A program made the position numbers and the translations under genes. From assembly GCA_030015575.1 (NCBI GenBank), contig JASDDO010000018.1, forward strand, positions 228,083,138 to 228,147,137: 64,000 nt of DNA. The letters run 5' to 3'. The stretch comes from Agapanthus africanus. Taxonomy: Eukaryota > Streptophyta > Magnoliopsida > Asparagales > Amaryllidaceae. Below, piece after piece: positions 46,910 through 58,156 of the stretch. Positions within the stretch are counted from its first letter, which is position 1; each line of letters begins with the position of its first letter. Under the pieces are notes generated by a model. The model was not told the DNA's origin, ran no database searches, and saw only the letters and a program-made list of their open reading frames with translations.

Positions 46910-47610
46910 ACCCCGTATTACTACGAACGTCTACTTCCATTGGACAAAACCATCGTATGGTTATATACGAACTCGAAGGAATTTATTCGAGGATGGTTTC
47001 CGGTTCTGGAGAAAACGAATAGGACTATTCAGTTGTCTTTTCCTTTTACCTTCTCTCTGGTTGCGAGTACCCCTTAGATTAGGGGATAGTACAACTATTA
47101 TGCAAATTGGATAGTCTTCTTCTAAACCATAGGCAGGTGCCGACCGGTAGGGAATGAAGAAAACCAATTAGCCTAACGATAGTGTACAGAAGGTATTATG
47201 TAAAGACAAAGAAAGGGATTAGAAGGAGGGCAAAGTAAATTGCGACTGAAATTCACAACCAAACCGAGTATTTCATTACTACTCCCACTTCACCTTTGTA
47301 TTTCTCCTGGACACTCCGTATCACTACGAAGATCCACAGTTTATTAGATACTCCATCGTATGGTTATATACGAACTCGAAAGGAACTTGTTCCAGTTCGG
47401 GGATGGATTCTGGTTCTGGAGAAATAGGAATAAGGTTTATTCAGTTGTCTTTTATCTTCACCTTCTCTCGCATTGAGAGTGCTCCTAGGATTAGGACAGT
47501 ACACCCATTAGGCTTATTGGATAGTCTTCTTCCAAACCATAGGCAGGTGCCGAACGGTAGGGAAGGAAGAAAACCATTTGGCCTAAAGGGGTGTACAGAA
47601 GGTAATGACT
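46910..47610 (+). repeat. Two-copy tandem duplication in B2
   Basis: Units at about 46910-47195 and 47306-47610 share CATCGTATGGTTATATACGA, GAGGATGG/GGGATGG..TTC.GGTTCTGGAG, TTCAGTTGTCTTTT and GGATAGTCTTCTTC. Same as in B1 and B3. Confidence 0.82.
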
Positions 47611-47639
47611 AAAGACATATAAAGGGATTTGGAGAGATG

Positions 47640-50163
47640 ACAAAGAATTATACGGTTACAGTTGTGAATCTGATAATGGAAGAGGCATTACTAGGAATAC
47701 CCAGATACCCCATCGAAACATTTCAATGTTTCAGTTTCACTGTGTACTGTTAAAAGAAAACTGATTTCCCAATTAGACACTTGCTCCAGGGTATGTATTT
47801 ACCAGGTATGATTCTCACATCTGTATGGTTTTACAGATGATGAGTGGGAGTAAGTTATTGAGAATTAGGTGATTGTCCACATTATATCGCAATTCATTGT
47901 AATTGGTGATATTTGAGGAAGTCACCTGGGTTGTTTGCCGGACGGCAAATATTTGGTTTTGAATATCCGCTGTTATGCACCAATTTCAAATTGATACATC
48001 TGTACCTCTATTTTTATAGAGTGAGATATACCTTTTTGAAATTATGTCCATGACATTTACATATATCAGTGGATGGTTAGGTAAGGAGTATTAAACAGCG
48101 GTGTAATTCTTCTTAACCATAAGTACAGTTTTCAACCTGCGACACACAGGGATTGAGTTATTCAACTCAACGGACTTATACAGAGTATTGTATGTTGTCC
48201 AGTGTCCATTAGGACAGAGGGGTTGGTACTCGTACTAGATTTTGTTTACTTGTGACTTCTCTGGGTCGTAGACATGTGTTTTGTAGAAACACAGGGTCCA
48301 AGTTTTGAGAAGTTATAGGTATAAAAATAGAGTAGAGAACCAGGTGTTGCAAGTATCGGGATTCTTCAAGGTGATTGAAGATGTATATACTTGTGTGTGG
48401 TATTCAGTTGATAGTAATGATTAAGAGAACTTGCTTCTCTTTCAGGTTGCTCATAATTGTAAGCATTCCTAAGTTGAGTAACGCTGATCGGCCTCTCTCC
48501 ATTTAGTTGACATGCACTGGAGACAGCTACATGATTTGAATCTGGTTCAATTAAATCAGTGCCTCTGTTTCTGTATTGGATATAGAACAGTTCATATCAT
48601 AACGATGTTAAAGTACGGGGAGTTGTCCGGCTTATGCTTAAAACCAGACTCTGGATAACTCAAGGCACGTTTCTGTAATGGCTGTTTATGGGTTGACCCA
48701 GGCTATGACGAGGGATGACTTTCTACCATCTGGAAGATCAATAGTGATATTGATCTTGACTCGATACAGTTTTAAAAGAAATGGATTTTTTCATAAAACA
48801 GAAGTGGGAGTATGGTAGAACTGGAAGTGATTCCAGAACCACAGACGATTACTGAAAATTTGATAAGAACCTAAAGATTCAATTTGGTTTGACATTCCAT
48901 TGGCCACTCCACAGATATGGTGGGTAACCTCAGGCACCCGAGAGGTACTCCGGTAGCCTCAAGGACGGTGGCAGGGAGGTTCTTGTTTACCCATACTTGC
49001 CATTACTATTGTTCCAGACTGCGAGACCCGGCAGGAGGATGAGTATAGCGTCGTTCTAAACTAGCTTTAGAAGTGTACGTGTATATGACTCTGCCAGAGG
49101 GTTGTCGTAGTCAGTGGGAGCAGCGGAAGCATTGGTAGACAAGTGGCTTATTTCTATTTGTAGACTAAAGCAGATGTAGCGGAGATAAATCATCTATTTC
49201 TGATATGACAGTCATAGGTTTGACTTCATCAGAATAGGGGATGGATCTGTTAAGAAGGTAGTAGGGTGTGATGTCCTGGTATTTGGATGACATACACAGA
49301 GTAGGAAGAGATATTCCTATACTACGATCGGTTATACTTTTGTTGTCACACAGTAGTTTCTCCAACAAAGGGACTTGGATATTATATCAGACATTCTGGT
49401 TACTTGATCTATGGTTTTAGATCTAGATTTGGGTGGTTTCCCAATCTGGGTATTTAGACAGCATTCTTAAGGTGTTTTAGAATGGACGACTCCTGGCACA
49501 GTAGTATACCTGCAGGTGATGGAGTCAACCTCTCTTAAGATGTCTTACAGACTAAAGGGAGAGGGATGTGCATGATTGGCAGATCACTTGCTTAGGAAAT
49601 TGAGTCAATCATGAGATGTCAAGTACCACACCAGAGGTTGTTTTTGCACAAGATGCAATAAGTTGATATTAGTCCAATCTTGGAGAAACAATCAGAAGCA
49701 GTTTTAGAACATAAGTAGATGTTCTAGGGATATGATAACAACAGCCTCATTCGGGAGACAGTTATCATTCCAGGCTTCCAAGGTGACCTGGATGACAGAG
49801 AGGTTGGCAGAGTTATAGTTTTCCTTCTGACGAGGGGCAGTATTTTGGACAGGTGGTCCAAGGGGATACTGAGGGAGGCAGGCGCAGGATACTGATTTTG
49901 GGTTCATTTATGAGGTAGGTCCCATCAGATATCCAGACATACTCTAAGACAGGTATTGTTGATTTCGGGAGATAGGTTTCTCCGCGAACTTGAGATAAAG
50001 AGAGACATAGAAAGAAACATTAGAGCGGATCCACTGCCTGAGGCTATTTCTCGAACGCATTAGTTTCGCAAACGAGCTTTGTGAGACTGACTAGTAGAGG
50101 AGTTGGGTGTTCGGTATCACACGGGCTGTGAGTATGCGACATCGCAATAATTAGCCTTGAGTG
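47640..50163 (+). pseudogene. B2 pol remnant (integrase, RT, RNase H)
   Basis: It is heavily decayed but in Copia order. About 48300-48400 gives KHRVQVLRSYRYKNRVENQV in shifting frames (integrase core start). About 48620-48850 gives LKPDSG, LKARFCNG, WVDPGYDEG and GSMVELEVIPEPQ (the segment after the integrase core). About 49080-49130 has a VYMTLPEGC-like block (RT finger region). About 49200-49320 has FDFIRIGDGSVKKVVG and, in another frame, WYLDDIHRVGRDI, keeping a LDD catalytic pair. The end has VFLLTRGSILDRWSKGIL (RNase H). Many stops; no function is possible. Confidence 0.75.
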
Positions 50164-50175
50164 CAAGTGGGAGAT
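50164..50175 (+). other. Polypurine tract of B2
   Basis: CAAGTGGGAGAT directly before the 3' LTR start TGTTGCAGATAG; the same form as in A1 and B4. Confidence 0.9.
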
Positions 50176-52310
50176 TGTTGCAGATAGTGCCCTCAGAGTC
50201 AATTATTGGATCACAGGCACGTGATTACAATGATTGAGGGAGGACCTATTCCGGTAGGACAGTCTTACTCATGATGATAGTATGCTATCTGGTTTATCTT
50301 TATCATCGTGTACTGCTTTAGGTGACCTTACAGGTCGCTATTACACGTTGATAGAGCCCCTAGGATTCTTGCTTGACTGCCAGCAGTATGAGGGCGATCA
50401 TATACGTGGGAGCTGTTAGTCTATAAGCACATCCATAAAAGGTCCCTAGCCGTGGGAATTTCGAGATAGGGCATCGATACTCCAGAGTAGACTAGTGTAT
50501 ACAATTAAGACCCCGACAAGGGGCGGTGGCCGGTCTCACAAGCCACTGGTGTCAGTTGGTTCACCAAAGATGTATACAGGTGCTCATTGGATTATGAGTA
50601 CACCGGACATGACTCGCCGGGAACATGCTAGTTGGTCTTATAGCAGTCGTCATATAGCAGTTCCCTGGTGACATGTGTACAGGTTAGTTCATCAACCTGA
50701 GGATCGTCATTTGTCTCGTGTGAGTTCCCACTGTACTTTGATTACTACCCTACCACGCTCAAAGGAGACGTGCAAACAGGTTTTAGTTGGGTACAGTCTC
50801 GAGCCGCATGGAGGCAGTGAGCGGATCTTAAGGGGTTCGTTTCTCCCGGTATTGGGGGTGAGGTCGCGCTGTGTCTAGGAGGGTAAATACACAAAGCCCT
50901 CGGCCGAGGCAGGAGATTTACTGGTAAGTATTCCAGTAGTATCTCAGGGTTTTCTGGGCTACACTCCGACACGACTTGTACCGCTTTTAGGGGTCTGACT
51001 TTTACCAACCCCCTAGGCCCGCCATACGATGCTCATAGACGAACGGACCGGACTGTACGAATATTGTCACTGACAGGCTCAGTAGGGTGTCAGGATGAGT
51101 TCGTTCATCGACGTCCCTTTTGGTCGATACCTGGTAGCCCGTTACGTTTGGGCTAATACCTCTGACGTGCTAGTGGTTAAATCCACAACCAAAGTATTGA
51201 CGAGACTTTAGAGTTCCCCACAGACCAGTTTCTCAAGTTTAAGGCGAAACGCTGTAGAGGCCGTATGGAGATATGGCAGGGCTCGATCAGATACGTGCGG
51301 TATTGCACGGATCATGATCGGACGGTTAATACTAGCGGGCTTTGGTTTAAGCCGGATCCTAGTATTTTACAGTGTAGATTTTGTCTCATTGCATTTGTAT
51401 TCGATCGGAATACAAATGCGGGTATGTATATACAGTCACGGGGTTTTCCTGTAATTCATTACAAGATCAGTTTTTGAAGTTGCCAGTTTGCTTTCCGTTT
51501 CGGCCATTTTCCTTTGTTTCCTGTCTTTGGCTGAAATTTGGTGGAGGGGGTTATTTGCCATTGTGCAATTAACAATTGAGAAGACTTTTTGCTTCATGAT
51601 AGTTTTCATGATGGGTGTAGCTTTCATTGCCTCCATGACTTCATGATTGCTCGACTTTGGATGTGATGATGGTTGGTGGAGTGTTGGATTGGCTTGTGAT
51701 CATTTCTTCACACCATGACTCCTTTTCTCTCTCTCTCTCTCTCTCTTGTATTATTCTTTTGGCTCAACCCCTTTGTATTATGGTCTCCTCTCATTCATTC
51801 TTGGAGCCTAGGCCGGCCACTTCCTCAAGGGGATGTCCCAATTTGTTGTGTGGGGATAATCTCTCATTTAGCTTGGAAAATGATATATTTCATCTCAAAA
51901 AGCTTTCACTTGATTCCTCCAACCAAAAGGCAACTTCCTAAAACCCCAATGAGACATGGCACTACACTTATTCTACAGCAATCCTTAGGCACGTCGACTC
52001 GCCAACTTCGTGCCTGAGTTGCCTTGGTCCAGAGGTGGGAGCCCGTAAAAGAAGCCGGCGATGTGGTGCCCTTCCGGCGAGGAGGTGAAGACCGGAGATT
52101 CCGCGGGGAGATCGGGACGACGACGAGAAGACCGAAGGACACGGATCACTCGGTATATCTCTCTACCCGTTCTTTAGTTTGCTAGAATTAGATTAATGGC
52201 CCGATCCGGGTTTTAAATTGCGCGGTGGTGCCGGTTCAAAAGTTAAAGTAAATTATCTTTTCCGCATTTTGGCTTCGGATTGACGGCCGAGGCGCCGCCG
52301 TGCACTTACA
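50176..52310 (+). repeat. B2 3' LTR
   Basis: 2135 bp. The stem-loop at 51391-51419 keeps both 12 bp arms while the loop is GATCG instead of TGTCG. A CT microsatellite at 51726-51746 is longer here than in the 5' LTR. Confidence 0.93.
51726..51746 (+). repeat. CT microsatellite
   Basis: About ten CT units; the 5' LTR of the same element has about four at the matching place, so it expanded after insertion or in one LTR copy. Confidence 0.9.
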
Positions 52311-52315
52311 CGGCC

Positions 52316-52974
52316 GATATCATATATCGCGAGAATAGAATACGGTATCTCATAACGTATTATTCTCGGTCCCGGACATATCACATATGTGCTCCTACTC
52401 CATCTTGCCTGAGCCAGGAAACCTCTGTGTTGGACTCTAAAGAATCGTCAATACTCCGGCAGTGGGTGTTGATCATATCAAACACCCACAAGCTGAAAGC
52501 GGTAAGCTAAACATAACAGCCACCCAGGTATTGAGCGATTAGAAGATCAACAAGAAAGCCAGTACATTCTCCTGTGAATCCGATCAGTAACACTACCGGA
52601 CAGTCCGGTCTCTTCGTCTGATATGTTGCTTATCTAGTCTAGGGGTGGTAAACGTCAGACCTCAGTAACCGATAAGTCATGTCGATGTGAGGCTCATAAC
52701 AAGTTGAGAAACTACTGATAACTCTTACCAGTAAATCTCCATATCAGCCTTGGCCAGGGACTTCCAGTTATAGCCAATCGAACACAGCACAACATCAAGT
52801 CCCTATACCGGGAGAGACGAAACCCCTCCTATCGCTCATTGCCTCCGTGTGATTCGGGACTGTACACAAAAGCCACCGTTTTGCACGCCCTCTTGGATAT
52901 GGTAAGGTGGAAATCAAAGCACAGTGGGAATCACACAAGACTCTATAACGATCTTGGGTCTACAGACTAACCTG
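52316..52974 (-). mobile_element. Family-A LTR A4, piece 2, cut by B3
   Basis: It resumes with GATATCATATATCGCGAGAATA after the CGGCC duplication and follows the family-A order (GAATACGGTATC, GACTCTAAAG, CACCCACAAGC, GGTGGTAAACGTCAGACC). It stops after GACTAACCTG where B3 begins; the remaining 500 bp or so of the LTR are not in the window. Confidence 0.88.
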
Positions 52975-55003
52975 TATTGGATATAGTGCCCTCAAAGTCA
53001 ATTATTGGATCACAGGCACGTGATTGAAATGATTGAGGGAGGACCTATGCCGGTTGGACAGTCTTTCTCAAGATGATAGTATGCTATCTGGTTTATCTTT
53101 ATCATCGTGTACTTCTTTAGGTAACCTTACAGGTCACTGTTACATGTTGATAGAGCCCTTAGGATTCTTGCTTGACGACTAGCAGTATGATGGCGATCAT
53201 ATACGTGGGAGCTGGGGTCTATAAGCACATCCTTAAAAGGTCCCTAGTCGTTGGAGTTTCGAGACTGGGCATCGATACTCCATTAGTAGACTAGTGTATA
53301 CAGTCGAGATCCCGACGAGGGGCGGTGGCCGGTCTTACAAGCCATTGGTGTCAGTTGGTTCACCTAATATGTATACAGGTGCTCATTGTGTTATGAGTAC
53401 ACCGGACAGGACTCGCCGAGAACATGCTAGTTGGTATTATACCTAGCGTCAGATAGCAGTTCCCTGGTAACATGTGTACAGGTTAGTTCATCGACCTGAG
53501 ATCGTCATTTGTCTCGTGTGAGTTCCAGCTGTACTTTGATTACTACCCTACCACGGCTCAAAGGAGTCGTGCAAACAGGTTTTAGTTGGGTACAGTCCCG
53601 AGCCACATGGAGGCAGTGAGCGGATCGAAAGGGGTTCGTCTCTCCCGGTATTGGGGGTGAGGTCACGCTGTGTCTAGGAGAGCTATTACACGAAGTCCTT
53701 GGCCAAGGCAGGAGATTTACTGGTAGGTATTCCAGTAGTATCTCAGGGTGTTCTGGGCTACACTCCGACACGACTTGTGCCGCTTTTGGGGGTCTGACTT
53801 TTACCAACCCTCTAGGCCCGACATGTGATGCTCATAGAGGAACGGACCGGACTGTATGGATATTGTCACTGACAGGATCAGTAGGGTGTCAGGATGAGTT
53901 CGCTCATCGACCTCCCTTTTGGTCAATACTTGGTAGCCCATTACGTATGGCTAATACCTCTGACGTGCTAGTGGTTAAATCCACAGCCAAAGTATTGACG
54001 AGTCTTCAGAGTCCCCCACAGTCAGTTTCTCAAGTTTCGGGCGAAATGTTGCAGAGGCCGTATGATATATGGCAGGGTTCGATCATATACGTGCGGTATA
54101 GCACGAATCATGATCGGACGGATCATACTAGTGGGCTTTGGTTTAAGTCGGATCCAAGTATTAGATTTGTTGGATTACTTTAATCTCATCGCATTCGCAT
54201 TTAGTCGGAATGCGGGTGCAGGTATGTATTTTCAGGTGAGGGGTATCCTTGTGATCCGTCACGAGTTTTACTTTAGTTGTTGCCGTATCTTTTTATTGTT
54301 GCAAACATTTGGATTTATGTTTGTAAATGGTGATTATGAGCTATATATCATGATTTGGAGCATTTATTGTGACACATGCACAAGTGGTGACTCATGGTCT
54401 CTTTTCTTGTGCATGTGTCACATTATATGTTGGATTGGTTTTGATATGATGAGAGGGGAGAGAGAGGGGCTGCCTAATGATATGTTTGGTCTTGTATTTT
54501 TCTCACTCTCTCACTTTCATTCTAGCACAAGAGAAGAAAAGAAAAAAAAAGGAAAAAGAAAGCTTCTTCTTCTTCTTCCTCCTCTAGCTCAAAGTCTCCA
54601 TTAATGGCAACACCTCTAACCTCCATCCAAACCCATGGATGCAAGAGACAAAGTGATCACAAACACTCTCTACAACACCTTGGACACGTCGGCTAGCACA
54701 CTTCATGCCCGAGTTGGTTCGGACGAAGCGGGAGCCAATAAAAAGATTCGTAGATGTTGTGCCCTTTCCGATGAGGAGAACGAGACCGGAGATGCCGCGA
54801 GGAGCTTAGGATGGTGGCCAAAGACCGAAGGACACGGATCGATTGGTATAGCCTCTCTACCCCTTCTCTAGTTAGCTAGTAGTAGGTTAATGGTTCGATC
54901 CGGGATTTAAGCATACGATAGCGCCAGTTTCTAGTAATGAAAAAGTTTTCGTTTCCGCATTTTGGCCTTGGAAAGACGGCCGGGGCGCTACCGTAGGCTT
55001 ACA
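52975..55003 (+). mobile_element. B3 5' LTR (family B)
   Basis: 2029 bp, TATTGGATATAG to GTAGGCTTACA, followed by a primer-binding site. The stem-loop region near 54198-54227 has diverged from B2 (GCATTCGCATT / AATGCGGGTGC) and pairs less well. The open frame 54062-54604 is LTR text; its sequence has no known domain and contains low-complexity Lys and Leu runs from A- and CTT-rich DNA. Confidence 0.9.
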
Positions 55004-55016
55004 TAGTATCAAAGCC
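55004..55016 (+). other. Primer-binding site of B3
   Basis: TAGTATCAAAGCC directly after the LTR; two changes from the initiator-Met tRNA complement, both consistent with C-to-T type decay. Confidence 0.82.
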
Positions 55017-57316
55017 ACGCTATTAACCTTTACTAGCTTGCTCTAACATGTTTAGAACTTCGATCGGACGAAATTTCCAAAAACTGCATTTCCAAGTCAT
55101 CAGTTTCTGTCGAAATTTTTCTGTTGTAAAAAATCATTTGGTGTATTGCAGAAAATCAGGCAGAGTTTTTTAAGAAATCTGAGAAAATTTGGCATACTGG
55201 TTTTACTGTAGCGCGTCCGCACCGCAGCCGTACCTATTCTTTGGCCGCAGTTCCACGGCCGTACTGTAGCTTCTCTTTACCAAATTTCTTCAGGTGGTCT
55301 TTGACTTAGAAATAGGGTTTCTGGTAATTTAATTTTTGGCCCAGATTATTTTCAGTACTGGGAATTGTACTTGGGGCCCACTTCGGGAAATTTTTTCGAT
55401 CGAAATTTTTAAACATTTTAGTTCACAGTATTTACATTATATCTGCGACCGTGAATGTCATTTGATCGATAAATCCTGTCTAATTGCTATAGCCCTTTTA
55501 GACGGATTTGCGAACGTGACCTTCACGTTGATGTTCTGTGTTGTGCTGTGATGTTGCGGATTTGTCGTAGTGGATAGCCTGGATGCAATGGTAGTACAGT
55601 TTGGTTGTATTTGTACATTTGATAATGCGGGGGGAGCGTCCGATATGTGGACTGCCGTCACTGCCTGTTTGTATATTATTCTTTTGGGGCACGACCGGGC
55701 TGAGGTCGATGTACCCGTTGTATATATTTTACTTTCTGTACTAGGATTACCCGGCGGAGGGGTGCACGAGTAGCCGGGTTCTAGAGGGAAACGGGCCCGC
55801 ATCTCATGGCTTTGAGACGGAGGGGGCTTCACTCTAGAATTGGCGGGCTATTCGCCGCACTCGTATGGGGTACAGGTTGACCCAAAGAGGGGTGCTCAAG
55901 TTACCGGATTCCGTGAAGTGCTGGGTAGTCCATTCACGTTGTTGAAGGGGGCTGCCTCGCTTCAGGTTTTGGAGGTTAACTTGCCGCGCCCGTAGGGGTC
56001 TAGGATTTCATTGCACAGGCTATCCACACGACCAGGGGAACGTCGGGTTTCAGTAGCGGCTCTATAAAACCTGGGGATCCCAGATTATCTGTATTGTTCT
56101 GTGATGCTTATTACATTTCTGGGATGTTTCATTTTATCACGCCTTGAGCGAATATTATATATTGATATATATACTAGTAGATGTTGTATATGTTTTGCAC
56201 CCACGCTAGCCCAGTCCCCGCTCTGTCGTTAGTTAAGTAACCTAACGGGTGATGACGGGACCTAGTGGCGAATGCGGATGGCTTATACGTACATTGTATT
56301 TTCGTTCTTTTATGGTGTGATCAATTAATGGGACTGTATTGATTCGGATCAATGCAACCTAAACAAACCTATTCTGCCGTTGTTGGAACATTTTTCAAAA
56401 AGAGCTGTTATTGCAAGGACGTTCTCTTTTGTTTTGCACAGTGGTATTCAGTTATGAATATCCAGCACCTCAGTCGACGAGGCAAGGGCCGAGATCCCTT
56501 CACCGGGAGTGACACCTTGGACAGAAGTTTGCGTCAGGGTAATAACTTCACTATAGTCGTTTACTTTTTGCTTTGCATCATGGTATTCAGTTGGAATATC
56601 CTGCACCTCTTTCTACGGGGAAAGAGCCGATAACCCTTCACCGGGAGTGACCTCTTTAACAAAGGTTTTCGCCAATGTATTTTTATAAAAAGCTATCCGG
56701 TTCCTTCAACGGTATCAAGTTCATTACGTTAAAGGTTTTTCGCCAAAAACCATTCGTAGCCCTCCGTCGTTTCAGAAAGGTAGCACTTAGTATTCATGCT
56801 ATGTATGTTAGCCTTCGTCAAGGCATAGTGTATGGTAGCTATTTGTTACTTTTCTGCAGCATAGATAGATGCATTGGTTTGGGACAGTTGTACTACTATT
56901 TTAGCCTTCGTCAAGGGTATGTACGGGTGGGTTCAAATTAACCAGGATAATGACGGGTAGAACTTGGCATGTGACTTATGATGTGTTGGCCTTCGTCAAG
57001 GTCATAAGAGCATGGGGTAAAAATCACATCGGGAGTTTCTAAAGAAACTGAAACTTGCCAGATATGCACATACCTTCTGGAGTGTCATAACGTGAGTTGA
57101 TTTCATCATGTTATCATGCGATGATAGTTGGATCCCGATTCCCACTGATGAGTTGGTTTACTCCTTGGGTAATCCCGACTAATTCTTCTTTCAGGTTTGG
57201 AGGAGAATTTGAGGTTACAGTGGGATGTTTCCTGATTAGATAAAGTGATAACCATTCTGATCTAGGTTAGAGTGCACGCTGAGTGTTTCTTTTCTCTCTC
57301 TCTTTGGCAGCGACCA
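55017..57316 (+). mobile_element. B3 non-coding leader
   Basis: About 2.3 kb, colinear with the B2 leader: shared block 55440-56110, GTTAGTTAAGTAACCTAACG near 56227-56246, tandem units (gtggtattcag at 56441 and about 56580), three TTCGTCAAGG motifs (near 56812, 56902 and 56990) and the pyrimidine-AG site at about 57287-57310. Frames such as 55336-55551 and 56352-56633 are leader text. Confidence 0.8.
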
Positions 57317-58156
57317 TGACCCGACCCTTGACTATGACTCAGTGACCAAGTTAACCGAACCTTCTTAAAACACTGGCTTTTGGATTGTCAGAGTTTCATA
57401 CCTCATTGCCACTCCTTCTTTTACCCTTTTCTCCAGAATACCCCGTATTACTATGAACATCCACTTCCATTGGATAAAACGATCGTATGGTTATATACAA
57501 ACTCGAAGGAATTTGTTCCAGATTCGAGGATGGTTTCCGGTTATGGAGAAAACGAATAGGGCTATTCAGTTATCTTTTCTATTTACCTTCTCTCAGGTTG
57601 CGAGTGCTCCATGGATTGGGACAGTACACGTATTACGCTAATTGGATAGTCTTCTTCCAAACCATAGGCAGGTGCCGAACGGTAGGGAATGAAGAAAACC
57701 AAATAGCCTAACGATGGTGTACAGAAGGTATTAAGTAAAGACAAGTTAAGGGATTTGTAAGAGGGCAAAGTAAACTGCGACTGCTATTCACGACCAAACC
57801 AAGTATTTCATCGCCACTCCTACTTCACCTTTGTATTTCTCCAGAACACTGCGTATCACTACAAAGATCCACAGGTTATTGGATACTCCATCGTATGGTT
57901 ATATACGAACTCGAAGAAACATGTTCCAGTTCGGGGATGGATTCTGGTTCAGGAGAAATAGGAATAAGGTTTTATTCAGTTGTCTTTTATCTTCACCTTC
58001 TCTCAGGTTACGAGTACTCCTAGGATTAGGAGAGTACACCCATTATGCTTATTGGATAGTCTTCTTCCAAATCATAGGCTGATGCCGAACGGTAGGGAAG
58101 GAAGAAAACCATTTGGTCTAAAGGGGTGTACAGAAGGTAATGACTAAAGACATATA
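57317..58156 (+). pseudogene. B3 coding-start remnant with tandem duplication, cut by B4
   Basis: The ATG at about 57315-57317 follows the acceptor-like AG (MTRPLTMTQ then stop). The tandem units at about 57430-57730 and 57850-58140 match those of B1 and B2. The text stops after GACTAAAGACATATA, where B2 continues with AAGGGATTTGG, because B4 is inserted here. Confidence 0.75.

Larger units (their letters stand above)
42352..52310 (+). mobile_element. Complete Copia-type element B2
   Basis: 9959 bp on the plus strand: 5' LTR 42352-44472, primer-binding site 44474-44486, leader 44487-46788, decayed coding region to 50163, polypurine tract 50164-50175, 3' LTR 50176-52310. The target duplication CGGCC is at 42347-42351 and 52311-52315, and the family-A LTR A4 reads through when B2 is removed. 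The 5' LTR starts TATTGG and the 3' LTR TGTTGC, against TGTTGG in B4. The LTRs differ at many more sites than those of A1, so B2 is older. The open frames inside do not add up to any complete protein. Confidence 0.93.

Noticed and set aside
54062-54604. 180-codon open frame with Lys/Leu-rich end
   Set aside because: Inside the B3 LTR; the end is translated A-rich and CTT-rich DNA and the frame is not kept in B2 or B4.
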